Positions 58,336-64,000 of a stretch of 64,000 nucleotides of DNA are shown one piece after another. This stretch comes from Actinophytocola glycyrrhizae (lineage in GTDB: Bacteria > Actinomycetota > Actinomycetes > Mycobacteriales > Pseudonocardiaceae). A program made the translations under genes and the position numbers. Under the pieces are notes generated by a model. That model was not told the origin of the DNA and made no database searches. It saw nothing but the letters and a program-made list of their open reading frames with translations. The stretch spans positions 496,001 to 560,000 of the forward strand of contig NZ_JBHSIS010000006.1 of NCBI RefSeq assembly GCF_042653545.1. The letters run 5' to 3'. Numbering within the stretch: the stretch's first letter is position 1; the number at the start of each line of letters is the position of its first letter.

Positions 58336-60918
58336 GTGCGAGTCGGAGACGGTCTGCTGAAGATGTTCGGCCTCTGCCTGTTGGCCGGTGTCCTGATGGC
58401 CGGGATGCTCTTCCCCGTCGTCGGTGCCCTGGGCGTGGCGTCCAACCGCGCGAGCGACACGATCGACAGTGTCTCCGCGGACCTGGTCACCACCGACCCC
58501 CCGCTGATCACCCGGATCACGGACTCACAGGGCAAGGACATCGCCTACCTGTACAGCCAGTACCGGCTGCCGGTGACGTCCGAGCAGATCTCGCCAACCA
58601 TGAAGGCGGCGCTGATCTCGATCGAGGACCGCCGGTTCTACGAGCACCACGGCGTGGACTGGAAGGGCACCATCCGCGCCGCCATCAGCAACTCGTCGTC
58701 GTCGGACACGCAGGGCGCGTCCACGCTGACGCAGCAGTACGTCAAGAACTACCTGATCAACGTCGTCTACCGGGACCAGGTGGGGGCCGAGGAGGACCCG
58801 GAGAACGAGATCGGGCGGCAGCGGGCGCAGGAGCAGACCGTCACCCGCAAGCTGCGTGAGGCGCGCCTGTCGATCCAGCTCGAGCAGAAGATGTCCAAGG
58901 AGGAGATCCTCACCGGCTACCTCAACGTCGTCGAGTTCACCGACCGGGTGTTCGGCGTCGGGGCGGCCGCGGCGGCCTACTTCCAGACCACGCCGGACAA
59001 GCTGACCGTCAGCCAGTCCGCGATGCTCGCCGGGATGGTCAACAACCCGAGCCTGTACCACCCGTGGCGGCGGCCGGAGGAGACGCTCAAGCGGCGCAAC
59101 CGGGTGATCGACACGATGGTCGAGACGAGCAGGCTGTCCGAGGAGGACGCGGAGAAGGCGAAGAAGGAGCCACTCGGCGTGCACCCCGACGGGGCGAAGA
59201 AGCCCGCGGCGAACTGCGTCGGCGCGGGCCCCGAGTACGGCTTCTTCTGCCAGTACGTCGAGGACTACCTGATGAAGATCGGGATGTTCTCCGAGGACCA
59301 GCTGTACTCCGGCGGCTACACCATCAAGACCACCTTCGACGCGCGTGCCACCCAGCTCGCGAAGGCGGCCGTCGAGCACCAGGTGCCGAAGAACACCGAG
59401 GGCATCGCGAACACGATGTCGATCGTCCGGCCGGGCAAGAAGCGGCACGAGGTGGTGGCGCTCGTCGCCAACCGCGACTACGGCCTCAACGGCGACGCGG
59501 GCCAGACCACGATCTCCTACCCGTACGGCGTGATGAACAAGTTCGGCGCCGGGTCCACGTACAAGATCTTCACCGCGGCCGCGTACCTGGAGAAGGGCGG
59601 CGGCATCAACCACGTCATCCAGACGCCCTACAACCACGTGTCGAACGTGTTCAGCGGTGGCGCCGAGCGGTGCCCCCGCACGGACGCGCCGAACGACGGC
59701 AACAACCGCAAGTACTGCCTGTCGAACTTCAACGAGAAGTACCCGTCGCAGATGACACTGCAGGAGGCGCTCGCGACCTCGCCGAACACCGGGTTCGTGA
59801 TCCTGGAGGAAGCGATCGGCATGGACCTGGTCGTGGACATGGCCAGCAGGCTCGGCCTGCGGGAGACCATGGCGACCAACATGAGCGGTCAGACCCCGGA
59901 CCCGTCCGGCGACCGCGCCGAGGAGACGCAGACGCAGACCGAGTACTTCCGGCCCAAGCCTGGCGGCTACCCGGGCCGCGCGTCGTTCACGCTGTCCCCC
60001 GCGCCGGTGAGCACGCTGGAAATGGCGAACGTCGCGGCGACGATCATGAGCGGTGGCATGTGGTGCCCGCCGACGCCGCTGGTGGAGGTCCTGGACCGCA
60101 ACGGCAAGAAGCTCGACATCACCAAGTACGAGGAGCCGTGTGAGCAGGCGGTCGCCGAGGGGCTCGCGAACTCGCTCGCGCTGGGCATGAGCAAGGACGA
60201 CACCGGCGAGGGCACCTCCGCCGGTGCCGCGCGCGCGTTCAACTGGACCCGCCCGATGATCGGCAAGACCGGCACGACGCAGGACTACAAGTCGGCCGCG
60301 TTCGTCGGCGCCACCCCGCAGCTCGCCGCCGCGACCATGACCTTCAACGACGGTCCCCGGCCGAGGCCGATCTGCGACACGACACAGTCCGGCAGGCCGC
60401 CGCACCTGTGCGGCAGGGGGTCCATCTTCGGTGGCCGGGCCCCGGCGAGGACGTGGTTCGAGGCGATGGGGCAGATCCTCGGCAACGCACCCGCCGCGCC
60501 GCTGCCACCTGGCGACCCGCGTTACCTCGACGGCGGCCCGGAGAGCCGCGTGCCGAACGTCGTCGGCGACAGCGAGGCCGACGCGACCGCGACGCTCCAG
60601 AACGCCGGCTACAAGGTGACGGTCAAGCGGACCAACCGCTCCGACCCGAAGGGCACGGTCGTCAACCAGAGCCCTCGCGGTGCCACGATCCCCGGCGCCA
60701 CCATCACCATCTACGTGAGCACCGGTTACGTCCCGCCCGCACAGACCCAGGACCCGCCGCCGTCGAGCGATCCGCCGTCGCCGCCCCCCAGTGGCGGCGG
60801 CACGCCACCGCCCAGCGGCGGCGGCAACCCCGGCCCCGGTAATCCCGGTGGCGGTGGTGGCGGTGGCGGCGGCGGCGGTGGCGGAACCCAGCCCGGCGGC
60901 CCGCCGCCCGGCGGATGA
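58336..60918 (+). CDS. ponA2: Bifunctional penicillin-binding protein (PonA2 type)
   Basis: 860 residues. A signal anchor is followed by a GT51 glycosyltransferase (SIEDRRFYEHHGVDWKG with catalytic E97; AAAYFQTTPDKLTVSQSAMLAGM), a transpeptidase domain (S407-TYK, KTGTTQ) and a PASTA domain (residues about 735-800). The end is a Pro/Gly-rich tail of about 60 residues. The GTG follows TACCCT by seven bases, so it is likely leaderless. It makes and cross-links peptidoglycan, and is divergent from the whiB4 regulator, as in mycobacteria. Confidence 0.96.
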   Translation: MRVGDGLLKMFGLCLLAGVLMAGMLFPVVGALGVASNRASDTIDSVSADLVTTDPPLITRITDSQGKDIAYLYSQYRLPVTSEQISPTMKAALISIEDRRFYEHHGVDWKGTIRAAISNSSSSDTQGASTLTQQYVKNYLINVVYRDQVGAEEDPENEIGRQRAQEQTVTRKLREARLSIQLEQKMSKEEILTGYLNVVEFTDRVFGVGAAAAAYFQTTPDKLTVSQSAMLAGMVNNPSLYHPWRRPEETLKRRNRVIDTMVETSRLSEEDAEKAKKEPLGVHPDGAKKPAANCVGAGPEYGFFCQYVEDYLMKIGMFSEDQLYSGGYTIKTTFDARATQLAKAAVEHQVPKNTEGIANTMSIVRPGKKRHEVVALVANRDYGLNGDAGQTTISYPYGVMNKFGAGSTYKIFTAAAYLEKGGGINHVIQTPYNHVSNVFSGGAERCPRTDAPNDGNNRKYCLSNFNEKYPSQMTLQEALATSPNTGFVILEEAIGMDLVVDMASRLGLRETMATNMSGQTPDPSGDRAEETQTQTEYFRPKPGGYPGRASFTLSPAPVSTLEMANVAATIMSGGMWCPPTPLVEVLDRNGKKLDITKYEEPCEQAVAEGLANSLALGMSKDDTGEGTSAGAARAFNWTRPMIGKTGTTQDYKSAAFVGATPQLAAATMTFNDGPRPRPICDTTQSGRPPHLCGRGSIFGGRAPARTWFEAMGQILGNAPAAPLPPGDPRYLDGGPESRVPNVVGDSEADATATLQNAGYKVTVKRTNRSDPKGTVVNQSPRGATIPGATITIYVSTGYVPPAQTQDPPPSSDPPSPPPSGGGTPPPSGGGNPGPGNPGGGGGGGGGGGGGTQPGGPPPGG

Positions 60919-60924
60919 CGTGAA

Positions 60925-60961
60925 GAAGCCGGGGCCGAGCGAACGCTTCGGCCCCGGCTTC
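60925..60961 (+). terminator. Terminator of ponA2
   Basis: GAAGCCGGGGCCGA pairs with TCGGCCCCGGCTTC over nine bases, seven bases after the stop. It also lies ten bases after the yqeY stop on the other strand. Confidence 0.85.
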
Positions 60962-60970
60962 GTTCGTCGG

Positions 60971-61441
60971 TCAGCTCTGCAGGCGGGCCTTCACGGCGCC
61001 GGCCACCCGGCCACCGTCGGCACGGCCCGCGACCTTCGCGTTCGCGGCCTTCATCACCTGGCCCATCTGCCGCGGCCCCGGTGCCTGCCCGAGCTGCTCG
61101 GTCACCTCGGTCACCGCGTCCGCGACCAGCGCGGACAGCTCGTCGTCGGTCAACTGCTCGGGCAGGTAGTCGGTCAGCACCGCGGCCTCGTCCCGCTCCG
61201 CCTGCGCCTGCTCCGCGCGCCCGGCACCCGCGAACGCCTCCGCGGCCTCGCGGCGCTTCTTCACCTCGCGGGCCAGCACCTTCTCCACCTCGGCGTCCGA
61301 CAGCTCACGCGCCTCGTCCCCGGCCACCTCCTCGGTGGTGATCGACGCGAGCGCCATGCGCAACGACGCCATGCGGGTCGTCTCCCGGGACTTGATGGCC
61401 GCGGCCAGGTCAGCCCGCAGCCGTGCCTTGAGGTCAGCCAT
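60971..61441 (-). CDS. GatB/YqeY-domain protein
   Basis: 156 residues from ATG 61441, seven bases after TAGTGT, hence probably leaderless. LRADLAAAIKSRETTRMASLRMALASI and DYLPEQLTDDELSALVADAV are typical of YqeY, the stand-alone relative of the GatB C-terminal tail domain. Possibly RNA-binding; the cellular function is unknown. Convergent with ponA2. Confidence 0.9.
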   Translation of the reverse strand: MADLKARLRADLAAAIKSRETTRMASLRMALASITTEEVAGDEARELSDAEVEKVLAREVKKRREAAEAFAGAGRAEQAQAERDEAAVLTDYLPEQLTDDELSALVADAVTEVTEQLGQAPGPRQMGQVMKAANAKVAGRADGGRVAGAVKARLQS

Positions 61442-61520
61442 GACGCGAACACTACTGGTCAGCGGGACCTGACTCACGGCGGTTTCCGATCAGCGGCAGG
61501 ACGCATCTAGGCTCGGGTAC

Positions 61521-62486
61521 GTGGGTAACTTCGTGCGCAACATCGGCCGGGCGGCACTGGGCGCGACAGCGGTCGGCACCGCGACCGTCGCCTACGCCGC
61601 GGGCATCGAACGCAGGCACTGGACGCTGCGGCAGGCCACCCTGCCCGTGCTCGCGGAAGGCGCCCGGCCACTCAAGGTCCTGCACATCTCGGACCTGCAC
61701 ATGACGCCAGGCCAGAAGTCCAAGCAGCGCTGGGTCGCCGCGCTCGCCGACCTCGAACCGGACCTGGTCGTCAACACCGGCGACAACCTCGCCCACCAGC
61801 ACGCCGTCCCCGGCGTGCTCCGCGCCCTCGGCCCCCTGCTCGACGTGCCGGGCGTGTTCGTGTTCGGCAGCAACGACTACTACGCGCCCCGCCCCAAGAA
61901 CCCGGTGCGGTACCTCACCAAGTCCAAGAAACGCATCCACGGCATCCCCCTGCCGTGGCGGGACCTGCGCGCGGCCCTCGTCGAACGCGGCTGGCACGAC
62001 CTCACCCACGTGCGCCGCCTCCTCACCGTCGAAAGCCAGACCATCGCCGTCGCCGGCGTCGACGACCCCCACCTCCGCCGCGACCGCTACTCGGACGTCG
62101 CAGGCAAACCGGACCGCACCGCCACGCTCCGCCTCGGGCTGACGCACTCCCCCGAACCCCGCGTGCTGGACTCGTTCGCCGACGACGGCTACGACCTGGT
62201 CATGGCCGGTCACACCCACGGCGGCCAGCTCCGCGTGCCCGGCTACGGGGCGATCGTCACCAACTGCCAACTCGACCGGACCCGCGCCCGCGGAGCGTCG
62301 CGGTGGGGAGCGCACACGTGGCTCCACGTGTCCGCCGGCCTGGGTACCTCGCCCTACGCCCCGGTGCGGTTCGCGTGCCCGCCGGAGGCCTCACTTCTGA
62401 CGCTCGTACCCCGTCCCACCAGCGGTTCCGGGCATGCCGGAGCCACAGACAGTGCCCGCTTCGGAGCCGGTGCGGACGTCGGCTAG
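61521..62486 (+). CDS. Membrane-anchored metallophosphoesterase (Rv3683-like)
   Basis: 321 residues from GTG 61521, seven bases after TAGGCT: a leaderless start. An N-terminal helix (ALGATAVGTATVAYAAG) anchors a calcineurin-like domain: LHISDLHMTPG, NTGDNL, GSNDYYAP and GHTHGGQL are the metal-binding motifs. Its C-terminal tail is rich in Gly and Ser. Likely acts on a lipid-linked or nucleotide phosphoester at the membrane. Confidence 0.92.
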   Translation: MGNFVRNIGRAALGATAVGTATVAYAAGIERRHWTLRQATLPVLAEGARPLKVLHISDLHMTPGQKSKQRWVAALADLEPDLVVNTGDNLAHQHAVPGVLRALGPLLDVPGVFVFGSNDYYAPRPKNPVRYLTKSKKRIHGIPLPWRDLRAALVERGWHDLTHVRRLLTVESQTIAVAGVDDPHLRRDRYSDVAGKPDRTATLRLGLTHSPEPRVLDSFADDGYDLVMAGHTHGGQLRVPGYGAIVTNCQLDRTRARGASRWGAHTWLHVSAGLGTSPYAPVRFACPPEASLLTLVPRPTSGSGHAGATDSARFGAGADVG

Positions 62487-62503
62487 ACTCTTTCCCGTAC
62501 CAC

Positions 62504-62577
<74 letters not shown>

Positions 62578-62583
62578 CGGTGG

Positions 62584-62616
62584 TCAGGCCCTGTCTACTC
62601 GTAGACGGGGCCTGAT
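62584..62616 (+). terminator. Terminator after tRNA-Pro
   Basis: TCAGGCCCTGTCTAC pairs with GTAGACGGGGCCTGA (one G-U), followed by TTTGT. The stem resembles the tRNA-Thr terminator at 1603-1640. Confidence 0.8.
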
Positions 62617-62978
62617 TTGTCTCTGCCTGACGAACTGCTCCTGCATCTCGACGCCGAAGGTCCCGTCTACTGAGGACTCTCACGTCAAGGATGCACCATT
62701 CGCGATCACACATGAACGCCAGTCCACATGGCTTCGGTGTGACGTCTCCACGAGCCCGGCGCCTTTGTTTGGGGCAGGTGACGGCGCTGCCTATATCTCA
62801 TAGGTTTCCCTGCGCGAAACGCGCTTGGGCGTAGCCGCGGCTCGCCATTGTCTGTCCTTGGGAGTTCGGGGTCCACTTCGGCTGTTCACCCTTTCGAGTA
62901 GTGGTTCGGGGGTGACGTAACGGGGGTGGACGAGGGGGCGACTGTCGCTGTGGTGTTGCCGAGGGGAATGGGTGGGGT
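62617..62978. other. Spacer downstream of tRNA-Pro without a gene
   Basis: About 360 bases with lower GC content than the surroundings and no convincing reading frame. A site downstream of a tRNA can mark an old integration, but no direct repeat of the tRNA 3' end was seen. I note it without a claim. Confidence 0.4.
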
Positions 62979-63818
62979 ATGCGCGCAGGGCTTGTCGGGG
63001 CGCTTGTTGTGCTTGCGGGACTTGTGTTGCCGGGAAGCGCTGTCGCCGCACCTCCTGAGCCCAGTGCCGCGATCCTCGGGGCCGCCGAGGTCGTGCCCGG
63101 GGGTACCTTCACGGTTTCCGTCGAATTGTTCAATCCGCACGGGTTCGGCATCGAGTCCGCTGCCGCGCAGTTGCGGCTGGCGGAGGCGCCCATCACCGCC
63201 GTGGTGGAACTGGTTTCCTGCGATGGCGGGGCTTGTTACGAGTACTCGCCGACCAGTTACCGCGGTGGGGTCGGGGATCTCGCTCCCGGTGGTGAGGCCA
63301 CTGTGGTCTTCACGTTCCGGGTGCTCGAGTCGGCCGCGCTCGGCGACTACCCGCTCGAACACCAGCTCGTCGGCGCCAACTACTCGTTCGCGCCTGGGCA
63401 CGGGCCGGTGGTTTCCGTTGTCCCGTCGCCTCAGGTCGCTGATCTCGCCGTTTCGCTCGATGCCTCGCCTCGGGGGATTCTCACCTCCCGGGTCACCTAC
63501 ACCGTGTCCGTCGCGAACCATGGGCCTGCCAATGCTTCCCCGGTCCGGGTCGGCGGGACCTACGCCGCCGGGTTGGCCTGGGCCGGTGGCAGCGGGTGTG
63601 TCCGGGACGGGGGCCGGTCCGTGGTGTGTGACTTCTCCTCGGTCCCTGTCGGTGGCACGGGTTCCGCTTCCTTCTCCGTCAACGCCGGGCTGTTGACGCT
63701 GGGCTCCTTCTCCGCTTCCGTGGCCCGGGTTTCCTCCACGCCTTCCGACCCTGATGGTGGTAACGACAGTGCTCGCCGGTCCTGCACCGCGTTGACTGGG
63801 CTGCTCGTGCGGTGCTGA
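62979..63818 (+). CDS. Secreted DUF11-like protein
   Basis: 279 residues. Signal peptide (VGALVVLAGLVLPGSAVAA) and two Ig-like beta repeats (about 30-150 and 155-270). The second contains VADLAVSLDASPRGILTSRVTYTVSVANHGPANASPV, a DUF11/CARDB-type domain. The extracellular domain ends with two cysteines near the C-terminus (SCTALTGLLVRC). Possibly a surface or adhesion protein. A stem-loop at 63836-63871 follows. Confidence 0.85.
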   Translation: MRAGLVGALVVLAGLVLPGSAVAAPPEPSAAILGAAEVVPGGTFTVSVELFNPHGFGIESAAAQLRLAEAPITAVVELVSCDGGACYEYSPTSYRGGVGDLAPGGEATVVFTFRVLESAALGDYPLEHQLVGANYSFAPGHGPVVSVVPSPQVADLAVSLDASPRGILTSRVTYTVSVANHGPANASPVRVGGTYAAGLAWAGGSGCVRDGGRSVVCDFSSVPVGGTGSASFSVNAGLLTLGSFSASVARVSSTPSDPDGGNDSARRSCTALTGLLVRC

Positions 63819-63835
63819 CGGGGACGATGCCGGAT

Positions 63836-63871
63836 CAGGCCCCGGCCGCGCTTCGACGCGGGCGGGGCCTG
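63836..63871 (+). terminator. Terminator of the DUF11-like gene
   Basis: CAGGCCCCG (63836-63844) pairs with CGGGGCCTG (63863-63871), with further partial pairing inside. It lies 18 bases after the stop. Confidence 0.7.
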
Positions 63872-63913
63872 GTCGTTCTCACGCGGCCGTCACCAACTGC
63901 CGTCCAGCCGGGT

Positions 63914-63936
63914 TTGTCGGTGGTCGCTTGTACGTT
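63914..63936 (+). promoter_or_regulatory. Damage-type promoter (TTGTCGGTG-N8-TACGTT) of the last gene
   Basis: TTGTCGGTG (63914-63922), eight bases, TACGTT (63931-63936), six bases to the ATG at 63943. Same layout as at 48084. Confidence 0.75.
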
Positions 63937-63942
63937 GCCGGT

Positions 63943-64000
63943 ATGGCTGTCCGGTGGAGTGTGACGATCGACTGTGCGGCGCCCGCTGTGGTCGCCGGGT
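63943..64000 (+). CDS. Start of a VOC/glyoxalase-like protein (cut by window edge)
   Basis: Only 19 codons are present: MAVRWSVTIDCAAPAVVAG. The pattern VTIDCA-P is like the first strand and turn of the VOC (glyoxalase) family (often ITIDCADPxxLA). The start is certain in the sense that the promoter spacing is exactly that of a leaderless gene; the family call is tentative because nearly all of the protein lies outside. Confidence 0.45.
   Translation, partial: MAVRWSVTIDCAAPAVVAG

Overview
The window is high-GC actinobacterial DNA, most likely from the family Pseudonocardiaceae (Lentzea, Saccharothrix or Actinosynnema type). The reasons are the strong G/C bias at codon third positions, frequent GTG starts, many genes that look leaderless, and gene order. 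From memory of those genomes, the order follows Mycobacterium tuberculosis Rv3644c-Rv3683 and the Streptomyces SCO3541-SCO3580 block: holB, topA, an Rv3647c-like gene, an Rv3649-like helicase, ssd/tad genes, an Rv3661-like HAD phosphatase, acs, an Rv3669-like protein, an ephE-like hydrolase, marP, nudix, tlpA, nth, crp, an MBL hydrolase, ridA, two ArsA-like ATPases, whiB4/wblA, ponA2 and a metallophosphoesterase. No search could be run, so this synteny is recalled knowledge.

Layout. 1-3.8 kb: a secreted protein cut by the window edge, a tiny LuxR-type regulator, tRNA-Thr(CGT) and a large secreted/membrane-anchored protein. 4-15.4 kb: minus-strand replication and energy genes (holB, an MFS-thymidylate kinase fusion, topA, an Rv3647c-like gene with a LexA-like box, proton-pumping pyrophosphatase hppA). 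15.6-19 kb: an MrfA-like DNA-repair helicase and an orphan Prim-Pol-like protein. 19.3-24.9 kb: a tight Tad/Flp pilus operon on the minus strand, including a 59-residue pilin. 25.3-26.6 kb: a HAD phosphatase followed by a probable Ms1-type RNA. 26.7-33.6 kb: a complete muropeptide-recycling cluster (nagZ, namZ, AmiE-like, murR, murQ). 33.7-41.9 kb: a degenerate Fic protein, acetyl-CoA synthetase, a VIT transporter, NhaA, a membrane protein and two alpha/beta hydrolases. 41.9-46.4 kb: marP-nudix-tlpA-nth on minus, then a small membrane protein and crp on plus. 46.8-55.4 kb: an MFS exporter with an operator cluster, a second DnaN-like clamp, MBL and NUDIX hydrolases, a GFO/IDH oxidoreductase, two tandem paralogues of unknown function, RidA and a DUF4177 protein. 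55.4-64 kb: paired ArsA-like ATPases, WhiB4/WblA, PonA2, YqeY, a phosphoesterase, tRNA-Pro(CGG), a DUF11-like secreted protein and the start of a VOC-like gene.

The most unusual signal is non-coding. Several intergenic spacers carry a repeated unit: promoter-like boxes resembling the PafBC/RecA-independent damage promoter (TTGTCRGTG-N8-TANNNT), next to TTGTCCACA boxes (the Streptomyces-type DnaA-box consensus), and ending in GGGGGCCGGAGGCC. In two spacers (3795-4035 and 51015-51183) the unit is a full inverted pair. The same promoter type lies exactly where a leaderless transcript would need it in front of the second DnaN gene and the VOC-like gene. Together with the MrfA-like helicase and the LexA-like box, this suggests that several genes here respond to DNA damage.
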